DNA of 19,443 nt from an uncultured Mucilaginibacter sp. (GTDB lineage Bacteria; Bacteroidota; Bacteroidia; Sphingobacteriales; Sphingobacteriaceae), in the NCBI RefSeq assembly GCF_946481715.1, contig NZ_CAMLOV010000107.1, positions 1 to 19,443 of the forward strand, written 5' to 3'. This document shows positions 6,763-13,572 of the stretch, in pieces; within the stretch, counting starts at the first letter, position 1; the number at the start of each line of letters is the position of its first letter. A program made the translations under genes and the position numbers. The notes beneath the pieces were generated by a model. It ran no database searches and had not been told where the DNA came from. It saw only the letters and a program-made list of their open reading frames with translations.

Positions 6763-7875
6763 CTATTTTTGGTTAGGATCAGATACAGGTACCGGCCTTT
6801 TCCTTCGCCATCGCTCGCCAATGTGGCGGGTAGGAATATTGTCGCCAAGCAGTTTACCCCAGGGTTTCAGGCCGTCTATCCTGTCGAAAATTATTTTCAA
6901 TACTGCCACAAAGGGAATAGACAGGAACATGCCCGATAAGCCCCAAAGCTGGTTGCCCAGCAAAACAATTACGATAGACATAAGGGCGTTTATCTGCACC
7001 TTTGATGATACAATACGTGGCACCAGCACATTATTATCAATAAACTGGATAACGATATAAGCGATGATAACACCCAGTTGCGTAGAGTAGCCATCCTTGG
7101 TAACGGTTGCCATTAGCACAGGCAACGCTATAGCAATAATACCTCCCAGGTAAGGTATCAGGTTCAATATAGCGCCAATACAGCCAATAAGTATACCGTA
7201 TTTCACACCCAGCAGCAATAGTGCAGCGGAGTTCATGGCGGCCACGATGATCATCTCTATCAGTAAGCCTACTATATAACTTTGTATAGCGCCCTTGGTT
7301 TCTTTAAGCACCTCGCTTACTTTTTTTGAATTCTCCTCGGCAAAAACCTCGTATAAAAAATTAAGGATAAGCGGCTTATAAAGCAGCATAAAAAAAATGT
7401 AAACGGGCAGTAAAAATATAATACCCAGCGTACCCAATAAGCCGCCTAATGTTTTGCCCATCATGGCCTGGCTATTGCCCAGGGCTTCTTTTACCATTTG
7501 ATCTTGCTTGGCAACAGCAATACCAAAAGTGCTTTGTACCCAATCTTTAAAGCTGACGGATATCTCGCCAAATTTTTGTTTTAGCATAGGCAGCGAATCG
7601 CCGAACTGAATAATTTGCGACGACAGAAAATAAAACACGCCCGCAACTACCAGCAGGGCAATCAGCATGGCAATAGCAATTGATAAGGCCCGTGGTATTT
7701 TATGCCGTTGCAGCCTGTTAGCAAGCGGATTTAAGAGGATGGCCAAAAAAGCCGCAAAGGCCAGCGGCACCAAAATATCTGCCAGGGTGGCCAACGCGTA
7801 CACAACCAGCACCAAGCCAAATAAAACAGCGGTAGCTTGTATATAAAAGGGTTGGTCTTTAATTTTTATAGCCAT
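6763..7875 (-). CDS. AI-2E family transporter (PerM/TqsA type)
   Basis: 370-aa polytopic membrane protein of the autoinducer-2 exporter-like family (PF01594). Hydrophobic segments lie at about 13-31, 33-50, 63-85, 147-166, 203-223, 227-257, 266-282 and 296-331. A soluble helical insert (about 88-140) separates TM3 and TM4, as usual for the family. Signature stretches are LNLIPYLGGIIAI and QFIDNNVLVPRIV. Members have been linked to AI-2 export, sodium/proton exchange or other solute efflux; the substrate here cannot be read from sequence. A basic tail (GERWRRKRPVP) ends the protein on the cytoplasmic side. It stands alone between the M16 operon and an intergenic region. Confidence 0.92.
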   Translation of the reverse strand: MAIKIKDQPFYIQATAVLFGLVLVVYALATLADILVPLAFAAFLAILLNPLANRLQRHKIPRALSIAIAMLIALLVVAGVFYFLSSQIIQFGDSLPMLKQKFGEISVSFKDWVQSTFGIAVAKQDQMVKEALGNSQAMMGKTLGGLLGTLGIIFLLPVYIFFMLLYKPLILNFLYEVFAEENSKKVSEVLKETKGAIQSYIVGLLIEMIIVAAMNSAALLLLGVKYGILIGCIGAILNLIPYLGGIIAIALPVLMATVTKDGYSTQLGVIIAYIVIQFIDNNVLVPRIVSSKVQINALMSIVIVLLGNQLWGLSGMFLSIPFVAVLKIIFDRIDGLKPWGKLLGDNIPTRHIGERWRRKRPVPVSDPNQK

Positions 7876-7975
7876 GTAAGTGTTTTTTCATATTAAACAA
7901 CAAAGGAATTTAGGCACTATTTGTTTGGTATACAGTTAGTGAAAACCCACTATAAATCTATATAATTTTTGCGGT

Positions 7976-8074
7976 AGCCGTATTTCAAAAGCCTCCCTAC
8001 GCGAGAAGATTATTCACGAGTTAATGCTCTTTGGCGTTCACGAAGGCTTCGCCGTTTAGAGGCGGCGATTTTTT
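7976..8074 (+). ncRNA. Candidate small RNA ending at an orphan terminator
   Basis: The only firm part is the 3' end at the terminator 8049-8074. The 5' end is guessed from a weak -7 element (AATTTTTG, 7964-7971). Within it AAGCCT near 7990 can pair with AGGCTT near 8045. The longest ATG frame near the end is only 11 codons. It could also be a remnant of a lost gene. Confidence 0.3.
8049..8074 (+). terminator. Orphan intrinsic terminator
   Basis: TCGCCG (8049-8054) pairs perfectly with CGGCGA (8063-8068) around an 8-base loop and is followed by six T. The nearest upstream gene is on the opposite strand, and the promoter of the next plus-strand gene lies downstream of it. Confidence 0.65.
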
Positions 8075-8130
8075 CACCGACAATTTATCCATACTTACCG
8101 ACATCTTTATTTACATCGCCAATTAGCCGT

Positions 8131-8160
8131 TTGCATATATCAAATGTTACATTAGTTTTG
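8131..8160 (+). promoter_or_regulatory. Consensus Bacteroidota promoter of the LiaF-like gene
   Basis: TTG at 8131-8133, exactly 19 bases, then TAGTTTTG at 8153-8160: a full match to TTG-N19-TAnnTTTG. The -7 element ends 24 bases before the ATG at 8184, giving a leader of roughly 15-20 bases. Confidence 0.85.
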
Positions 8161-8183
8161 GGTAACATAAAAATTTAGATATC

Positions 8184-9017
8184 ATGAACACCAACATAGA
8201 TCCAAAACCAAACAAAGCCAATGGCAAAGTTATGGCAGGGGCAATTTTGCTCCTCGTAGGCGGCTTTTTGCTGCTTAGGCAACTCAATATATTCTTCCTT
8301 CCCGATCGTATAGACCTATGGCCTCTATGGATGGTTTTTATCGGCCTTTACATCGGCTCGCGTAATAATTTCCAAAAATCAAACTGGGTTATTATAACCG
8401 GCTTAGGCGTTATTTTCCTGATTACCGAAAATATTAATAATGCCAGTGGTTTTGTATGGCCAGCCGCCTTTATAGCCATGGGGCTTTGGATCATCCTGCG
8501 GAAGAAAAAAACAGTAGACGAATTAGGGCAGGCTGATTTTTGGGACAAAAAATACCAGGCAGGTACCGTTAACCCCGATAAACCTCTTGCTGATTTTGGC
8601 GATACCACCTATACTTCTACGAGCGGCGTGCCACCGGTAGATGGCGGTACCACAGGTACTACGCCCCCCTTGTCGCACGATGATATTTTAGATGCTACTG
8701 CCATATTTGGGGGTGTTAACAAAACTATCTTCTCCAAAAACTTTAGGGGTGGCGATATCACTAACATATTTGGCGGCACCGAGCTTGATTTTACCCACGC
8801 GGATATCAATAACCGGGCTATTATAGATATTACCCAGGTATTTGGTGGTACCAAACTAATTGTGCCAAGCAACTGGCAGGTAATTGTAGATACAAGCGCC
8901 ATATTCGCCGGCACTGATGACAAACGGATGAAGAGCATCCAGGCTGCTAAAAGCGACAAAGTATTGATCATTAAAGGCGTATCGATATTCGCCGGGCTGG
9001 AAATACGCAGCTATTAA
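8184..9017 (+). CDS. LiaF-like membrane protein with repeated FGG beta domain
   Basis: 277 aa. The N-terminal half has about four short membrane segments (17-35, 43-59, 67-81, 89-106; LiaF-TM type, with DLWPLWMVFIGLYIG). A linker (about 110-165, rich in Gly/Thr/Pro) leads to a C-terminal domain built from repeats: DATAIFGG, DITNIFGG, DITQVFGG, DTSAIFAG and VSIFAG, spaced 21-28 residues. This is the pattern of the beta-helical cell-wall-active antibiotic response (LiaF C-terminal, DUF2154-like) domain. LiaF of Firmicutes is a membrane inhibitor of the LiaS kinase. Here a LytS-type kinase and LytTR regulator follow in the same direction, so a similar partner role is possible but unproven. Confidence 0.85.
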   Translation: MNTNIDPKPNKANGKVMAGAILLLVGGFLLLRQLNIFFLPDRIDLWPLWMVFIGLYIGSRNNFQKSNWVIITGLGVIFLITENINNASGFVWPAAFIAMGLWIILRKKKTVDELGQADFWDKKYQAGTVNPDKPLADFGDTTYTSTSGVPPVDGGTTGTTPPLSHDDILDATAIFGGVNKTIFSKNFRGGDITNIFGGTELDFTHADINNRAIIDITQVFGGTKLIVPSNWQVIVDTSAIFAGTDDKRMKSIQAAKSDKVLIIKGVSIFAGLEIRSY

Positions 9018-9058
9018 TTTGACAATTTTCCCGATCCATCAACATAAAATTTAACAAC

Positions 9059-9394
9059 ATGAATTGGTACGTAGCAAAATTGGTTTTCAGGGTGATAAGC
9101 GGCAACGGCGACCATAACGCCCAGTTTGATGAGCAACTTAGGTTAATAAACGCCGACACCGAGATACAGGCATTTGAAAAGGCAAGCACCATTGGCCATG
9201 CCAATCAAGACAGCTTTGTAAATGTGCAAAAGCAAACCGTAAAATGGCAGTTTATTGATGTTGCCGAACTGAACGCCTTAAGCGGCCTGGGCGATGGTAC
9301 CGAACTGTATTACAACATACACGAGGCTACCGACCCGGACCTGTACATTGCCTGGGCACACCATAAATCGGCGCTGTTAGGCGTAAAAAATTAG
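9059..9394 (+). CDS. DUF4288 protein
   Basis: 111 aa, soluble. The start MNWYVAKLVFRVISG followed by FDEQLRLINADTEIQAFEKA and, later, VKWQFIDVAELNAL is the DUF4288 pattern; function unknown. It begins 41 bases after the LiaF-like gene with no promoter in the gap, so the two are probably cotranscribed. No catalytic motif is apparent. The kinase gene follows after 139 bases that hold a nested inverted repeat. Confidence 0.85.
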   Translation: MNWYVAKLVFRVISGNGDHNAQFDEQLRLINADTEIQAFEKASTIGHANQDSFVNVQKQTVKWQFIDVAELNALSGLGDGTELYYNIHEATDPDLYIAWAHHKSALLGVKN

Positions 9395-9400
9395 AGATCT

Positions 9401-9477
9401 AAAGGGTAGAGAAACCAGGGATTAATATCGAATAATGAATTTCGAATATCCAACACCGAAGTTTCTTTACCTTCTTT
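9401..9477. repeat. Nested inverted repeat between DUF4288 and kinase genes
   Basis: Outer arms 9401-9415 (AAAGGGTAGAGAAAC) and 9461-9477 pair with a two-base bulge and one mismatch. An inner imperfect stem joins about 9418-9434 (ATATCGAA) to 9441-9451 (TTCGAATATCC). No T-run follows. It may be a dispersed element or limit readthrough into the kinase gene. Confidence 0.5.
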
Positions 9478-9533
9478 ACTCAATATTCTCAAACAGCGTT
9501 TTCTAAAAAGCAAATAAATATAATCTACAAGTT

Positions 9534-10568
9534 TTGGCATCAGAGCAATTATCAGGAAAGAAACTATTTGGGGCATTCGCTATTTGCGGGGTGGTTTGGG
9601 CCGCCCTGCAGGCGTATATTTTGCATAGTTTTGGCTTTGTATGGATGGTTGCCCTGGGCGATAGCGCCATAAGCACCGTATTGTTGTCTGTGGCCTGCTG
9701 GTTAATCAACAATAACCTGCGCTACTACCAGCCTGAACGCGGCAGTTATATATACCTGCTGGTATGGTGTGGCGCTCTCGCAGGTGGCTGTACCGCTGCC
9801 TGCCGGTACTTGTTGCCCTTTTTAGATTTCGGTTTGGTGTATGATAACTTCCTGAAACAATCCCTCGCTATCCGCCTGTTTACCGATTTTTTGGCCATTG
9901 GCTGGATGGCCATGATCAGTGCCCTCTTTTACTCGCAAATAGACCATAAAAAAACCGAGCAACGCAAAACCGAGGCCGAAAAACTGGCCCGCGATGCCGA
10001 ACTATATAATCTGCGTCAGCAATTGCAGCCGCACTTTTTATTCAATAGCTTAAACTCTATCAACGCGCTTATTGGCTTTAAGCCCGACGAAGCGCGCCGC
10101 ATGATACATCAGCTCTCCGATTTTTTACGCGGAACATTAAAAAAAGACGACCAGCTTTTAGTACCCCTGAGCGACGAACTAACCCACCTCAATTTATACC
10201 TCGAGATTGAAAAAGTACGTTTTGGGCACCGCCTGCAAACCGAAATAAGTTGCTACGAAAAATGCGGCAAGGCCCTGCTTCCATCCATGCTGCTGCAGCC
10301 CCTGGTAGAAAATGCGATAAAATTTGGCCTTTACGATACTACCGGCGAAGTAACCATCAGCATCAGCGGCGAACTGGAAGATAACTACCTCATCATGACC
10401 ATCCAAAACCCTTACGATTCGCAAACATCAAGGCCTCGCAAAGGTACTGGGTTCGGGCTTAGCGGGGTGCAACGGAGGCTTTATTTGATATTTGCCCGCA
10501 ATGACCTGATGGAAACCCACGCAAATGATGATATATTTACAACCATTATAAAAATACCGCAGTTATGA
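9534..10568 (+). CDS. LytS/YehU-type sensor histidine kinase
   Basis: 344 aa. Four membrane segments (about 11-30, 36-57, 72-90, 110-134) with almost no periplasmic domain are followed by a short coiled coil (137-160) and a His_kinase (PF06580) domain with the phospho-accepting His167 in LQPHFLFNSLNSI. The HATPase domain shows the N-box Asn260 (QPLVENAIKFG) and a G-box (GTGFGLSGVQRR, 304-315). It phosphorylates the LytTR regulator encoded next to it; the stop overlaps the next start (ATGA). Start: the frame offers only TTG at 9534 after a stop at 9504, and the first TM begins near residue 11, so TTG is accepted with some doubt. The small sensor suggests membrane-state sensing or control by a partner such as the LiaF-like protein (inference). 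Confidence 0.9.
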   Translation: MASEQLSGKKLFGAFAICGVVWAALQAYILHSFGFVWMVALGDSAISTVLLSVACWLINNNLRYYQPERGSYIYLLVWCGALAGGCTAACRYLLPFLDFGLVYDNFLKQSLAIRLFTDFLAIGWMAMISALFYSQIDHKKTEQRKTEAEKLARDAELYNLRQQLQPHFLFNSLNSINALIGFKPDEARRMIHQLSDFLRGTLKKDDQLLVPLSDELTHLNLYLEIEKVRFGHRLQTEISCYEKCGKALLPSMLLQPLVENAIKFGLYDTTGEVTISISGELEDNYLIMTIQNPYDSQTSRPRKGTGFGLSGVQRRLYLIFARNDLMETHANDDIFTTIIKIPQL

Positions 10569-11314
10569 CACGCGTTTTGATTATTGACGATGAGCCGTTG
10601 GCACGTATGGTTGTACTGGAATACTTGCAGGCTTTCCCCCAAATAGAGGTTCTGCAGGAATGCGGCGACGGCTTCGAAGGCCTAAAAGCCATTCAGCAGC
10701 ACCAGCCCGACCTGATATTCCTGGATGTGCAGATGCCCAAAATAAATGGCTTTGAAATGCTTGAACTGGTGGAGAACCCGCCTGCAGTGATATTTGCTAC
10801 CGCCTTTGACGAATTTGCCATAAAAGCATTTGAAGCCCATGCGGTTGATTACCTGTTGAAGCCTTTTAGTAAAGAACGCTTTGTAAAGGCAATAGACAAA
10901 TATTTATCGCACGCCGCTGCCGGACCTGCTGCCGCTGCAAAAACTACCGAAACGTTGCTGGAAATAGCAGCACAATCTCCTGCGCAAAACGAGCGTATTG
11001 TGGTAAAAACAGGCACCAAAGTAAAGATCATATCGGTGCAGGATGTAGAATACCTTCAAGCCGACGACGATTACGTAAGCGTAATTACCGCCGAAGGCGC
11101 CTTTTTGAAAAATAAAACCATGGCCTTCTTCGAAAAAACCCTTGACCCAAGGTATTTCGTGCGCGTTCACCGCTCCTATATCATTGCCATACAGCAAATT
11201 ACCCGTTTAGACCCTTACGAGAAAGACAGCCACCTGGCCATCCTTAAATCCGGCGCAAAAATACCGGTCAGCAAAACCGGGTATGTAAAATTGAAGCAGG
11301 TATTGGGGATATAG
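10565..11314 (+). CDS. LytTR-family response regulator
   Basis: 249 aa. Receiver domain residues 1-115 with the acidic pocket Asp8/Asp9, phospho-acceptor Asp54 (LIFLDVQMP), Thr79 and Lys99 (YLLKPFS). A short Ala-rich linker (116-137) leads to a LytTR DNA-binding domain (about 142-247: VKIISVQDVEYLQADDDYVS, FVRVHRSYIIAI, IPVSKTGYVKL). It overlaps the kinase stop by four bases (ATGA), so translation is coupled. Its target promoters cannot be recognised with certainty here; LytTR proteins bind pairs of short direct repeats. Confidence 0.95.
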   Translation: MTRVLIIDDEPLARMVVLEYLQAFPQIEVLQECGDGFEGLKAIQQHQPDLIFLDVQMPKINGFEMLELVENPPAVIFATAFDEFAIKAFEAHAVDYLLKPFSKERFVKAIDKYLSHAAAGPAAAAKTTETLLEIAAQSPAQNERIVVKTGTKVKIISVQDVEYLQADDDYVSVITAEGAFLKNKTMAFFEKTLDPRYFVRVHRSYIIAIQQITRLDPYEKDSHLAILKSGAKIPVSKTGYVKLKQVLGI

Positions 11315-11588
11315 TAGGATTACGGATTGGAAATTTTCGATTTCGGATTTATTTTATCGGTTCCTACCACGAGGTTAGCGAAGTGTATTTCGTGGCCGGC
11401 ATGGTTTGAGTTTCCAACTACAGGTTCAAAATCCGAGGCGGTAAAACAACCGTTCATCATATTTAAAATCTTTTAAATTGATTTTAATAGAATATAAATT
11501 CGATTAATTTAAAATTACAAAATTATATTTTGAAAAGTCGATGCTATAACTAATAACTTAGGTATATTGGGCAACCAAAATCCTGACC
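11315..11588. other. Intergenic region after the response regulator
   Basis: No gene. At 11367-11395 CCACGA and TCGTGG, extended by two G-T pairs, form a hairpin with no T-run. The right part (11455-11560) is very A/T-rich. TATATTGG at 11563-11570 is a one-mismatch -7 candidate for the following gene, with no clear -33 element. Confidence 0.5.
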
Positions 11589-12293
11589 ATGCCCAAGTTA
11601 CTATTCATCCTTCTCCTATCGTTTTTAACCCTAACAAAACCCGCCGCCCTACCCGATAGTAAACGTGCCAGCGATGCACGCACAACCCTTTGGCCAAAAC
11701 TGCAAAAGGAGCTTACTGATGGCGGTTTCAATAGCAACTACCGCCTTTACCTGCGTATATTTAAACAAACGGACCAGTTTGAGGTGTGGGCAAAGAGGGG
11801 TACTAAGTACGCCTTGTTTAAACGTTACGACATCTGCTACTACTCCGGCGGCCTTGGTACCAAAACCAAACAGGGCGACGGCAAAAGCCCCGAAGGGTTT
11901 TACACTATTACTGCTAAACAGCTCAACCCGGTAAGCAATTACCACCTGGCCATCAATATTGGTTATCCCAATAAACTCGAACAACAAAAAGGTTACACTG
12001 GCAATGCCATTATGGTACACGGTAACTGCGCCTCTATAGGCTGTTACGCCATGACCAACCCCCGCATCGAAGAGATATACACACTGATTTACAAAGCCTT
12101 ATCAGCTGGACAGGACAAGATAAACCTGGATATTTTCCCCTTCCAAATGGATGATTACCACATGCAGGTCTTCGCTTCCTCGCACTACCTGCCCTTCTGG
12201 AAAACCATGAAACCGGGGTACGATCTGTTCGAAAAAAGCCGGGTACCTGCCATGGCCAGTGTGGCCGGGAGGGAATATCGTTTTGGAAAATGA
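11589..12293 (+). CDS. Exported YafK/ErfK-type L,D-transpeptidase-family protein
   Basis: 234 aa with an N-terminal signal sequence (about 1-20) and a YkuD catalytic domain: SGGLGTKTKQGDGKSPEGFY followed by the active-site motif VHGNCASIGCYAM with His144 and catalytic Cys152. The arrangement fits the YafK (DpaA) branch of the family. E. coli YafK acts as an amidase removing Braun lipoprotein from meso-DAP of peptidoglycan, whereas classic members make 3-3 crosslinks. Bacteroidota lack a clear Braun lipoprotein, so the natural reaction is open. Located in the periplasm. It has its own leader and is followed by a tandem repeat and a possible terminator. Confidence 0.9.
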   Translation: MPKLLFILLLSFLTLTKPAALPDSKRASDARTTLWPKLQKELTDGGFNSNYRLYLRIFKQTDQFEVWAKRGTKYALFKRYDICYYSGGLGTKTKQGDGKSPEGFYTITAKQLNPVSNYHLAINIGYPNKLEQQKGYTGNAIMVHGNCASIGCYAMTNPRIEEIYTLIYKALSAGQDKINLDIFPFQMDDYHMQVFASSHYLPFWKTMKPGYDLFEKSRVPAMASVAGREYRFGK

Positions 12294-12300
12294 GCCATTC

Positions 12301-12361
12301 AACTTCGTACGATCCGTACACTTCCGTACAGTTTCGTACAACTTCGTACAGTTTCGTACAG
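12301..12361. repeat. 10-bp tandem repeat with CGTAC core
   Basis: Six CGTAC cores start at 12306, 12315, 12325, 12335, 12345 and 12355, so the last five are exactly 10 bp apart. The unit is close to TTCGTACAGT; the left units are more diverged. It begins eight bases after the stop codon of the transpeptidase gene and precedes its candidate terminator. Confidence 0.9.
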
Positions 12362-12375
12362 CTAATTTGCCGATG

Positions 12376-12419
12376 CCGAAAACCGGAGAAAATCGGAGGT
12401 TTTTCGGTGTTTTTCTTTG
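12376..12419 (+). terminator. Candidate terminator of the YafK-like gene
   Basis: CCGAAAACC (12376-12384) pairs with GGTTTTTCGG (12398-12407) with one bulge, followed by a T-rich stretch to 12419 that is interrupted by single G and C residues. The rest of the gap to 12562 shows only a small IR (TCAGGnnnnnCCTGA, near 12520-12534) and nothing gene-like. Confidence 0.45.
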
Positions 12420-12562
12420 CTTTTCTGTGGCTTTCCGGTCAAATCAAATTTAAGCCCATTTTTCAGAAAAAAGGGGATAGTTTGGGTTATTGATTCCCGA
12501 CAACGCCGGAAAGTTTTTTTCAGGATACCCCTGATGCGGATTTAAAGGCCGGGCTGATAAGA

Positions 12563-13450
12563 TCACATCAGCAACACCTTCCAGGCTTCCTCCACCAGGC
12601 CGTTATCCAGCAAATGTTTGGCGCGCAGGTGCAGCTGTACTTCGCGGGTTTGGCTATCGCCGATGGTGGCATCAAACAGTTCTTTTATTTCGTCGCTTTG
12701 GGCGAAGGCCTCCACCTCCTCATCCGTCGGCAAAAACTCCACGTTGCCCAGTTGCCCCAGGTTGTTGCCGGTAAGCACTTTGGAATTGCGGATGGCATAC
12801 GGGATGGCATCCACACCAATACCGATGGTACGCACGGGCTTTGCTACCTTAAACAGGTTATCGGCAGTAACACGGCAGTACCAGTCGCCACCGAGCCGGG
12901 CCACCAGGTCAATTTTCTCCTGGTCTATTTTGCCGGTATCATCTAATATATCTTCGTTGATGTGGATCAGCTTTATTTCGGCAATTACCAAATTACCCGC
13001 GCCGGGTCCATCTCCAAGACTGATCACGTCGGTCACCAGGCACTCAAACTGCACCGGCGATTCGGCAACGCGGGGTGGTTTAACCAGTTCGGATGGTAGT
13101 GGCGTTAATCCCGATTTAATAAATTCATCCACCCCCGCCGGGTACTCCACACTGGATAGCGAAACCTGCTGCACAATATCGTAGTTAACGATATTTATGA
13201 CGCACTCGGGCACCAGCTTTATATTCTCCAGCGTATGCTTGGTGGTATTATCCCTAACCCTCCGCGCCGGCGAGAACACGCAAACCGGCGGATTGGTGCT
13301 AAACAGGTTGAAAAAGCTAAAGGGGCTCAGGTTCACATTCCCTTCTGCATCCACGGTAGATGCCAGGCAAATTGGCCGCGGCGCTATGGCGTAATGCAGG
13401 TAGTTCTGCAATTGCAGCGGGGAGAGGTCGGCGGTTTTTAGTGTTAGCAT
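12563..13450 (-). CDS. Flavin-reductase-domain protein of the homogentisate locus
   Basis: 295 aa. Residues about 10-200 form a split-barrel FMN-binding flavin-reductase-like domain (YAIAPRPICLASTVDAEGNV, NLSPFSFFNLFSTNPP, then EFIKSGLTPLP and FECLVTDVI). An acidic, helical C-terminal extension of about 70 residues follows. Proteins of this DIM6/NTAB group either supply reduced flavin or have other flavin chemistry; the exact role is unknown. It lies third in the leftward arm after the 96-aa protein and FAH. It has no visible promoter of its own, so it depends on readthrough across the 13470-13564 inverted repeat. Its link to aromatic breakdown is inferred from position. Confidence 0.85.
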   Translation of the reverse strand: MLTLKTADLSPLQLQNYLHYAIAPRPICLASTVDAEGNVNLSPFSFFNLFSTNPPVCVFSPARRVRDNTTKHTLENIKLVPECVINIVNYDIVQQVSLSSVEYPAGVDEFIKSGLTPLPSELVKPPRVAESPVQFECLVTDVISLGDGPGAGNLVIAEIKLIHINEDILDDTGKIDQEKIDLVARLGGDWYCRVTADNLFKVAKPVRTIGIGVDAIPYAIRNSKVLTGNNLGQLGNVEFLPTDEEVEAFAQSDEIKELFDATIGDSQTREVQLHLRAKHLLDNGLVEEAWKVLLM

Positions 13451-13469
13451 GCGCGTGATATCTTCATAC

Positions 13470-13564
13470 CGTCATTGCGAGGTACGAAGCAATCTCCCGG
13501 TGAGCAGGTGCGCCTTGCAAGTCGCTTGTCCTGCGTAGAGATTGCTTCGTACCTCGCAATGACG
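13470..13564. repeat. Perfect 27-bp inverted repeat element
   Basis: Arms 13470-13496 and 13538-13564 are exact reverse complements (outer end CGTCATTGCGAGGTACGAAG) separated by 41 bases that can pair further (GCAGG with CCTGC). Elements with GTCATTGCGAGG ends are known as dispersed palindromes in several bacterial genomes. This one fills the 122-bp gap between the FAH and flavin-reductase genes and would form a very stable mRNA hairpin. Confidence 0.95.
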
Positions 13565-13572
13565 TGTCTTTT

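Larger units (their letters stand above)
7876..8183. other. Intergenic region with orphan terminator and promoter
   Basis: No convincing protein gene. It holds the upstream region of the AI-2E gene (minus; weak -7 candidate TTCCTTTG at 7901-7908), a plus-strand hairpin-plus-T-run at 8049-8074 with no gene before it, and a consensus promoter at 8131-8160 for the LiaF-like gene. The part 7975-8074 could be a small RNA. Confidence 0.6.

Noticed and set aside
9529..9536. AAGTTTTG as a promoter for the kinase gene
   Set aside because: It overlaps the only available start codon and has no -33 TTG at the right distance.
12301..12361. CRISPR array
   Set aside because: Units are only 10 bp with no spacers and no cas genes are present.
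12259..12493. Two short plus-strand frames across the 10-bp tandem repeat
   Set aside because: They arise from the repeat itself (period 10 gives a repeating peptide every 30 bases) and have no other support.
12553..12572. GCTGAT/ATCAGC hairpin at the end of the flavin-reductase gene as a terminator
   Set aside because: A 6-bp stem overlapping the stop codon with no T-run; it is too weak to call.
12618..13184. 188-aa plus-strand frame opposite the flavin-reductase gene
   Set aside because: Low-complexity Ser/Pro-rich translation typical of an antisense shadow.
12306..13550. Link between the CGTAC tandem repeat and the 13470 inverted repeat, which both contain TTCGTAC
   Set aside because: A shared 7-mer is too short; the flanking bases do not match.
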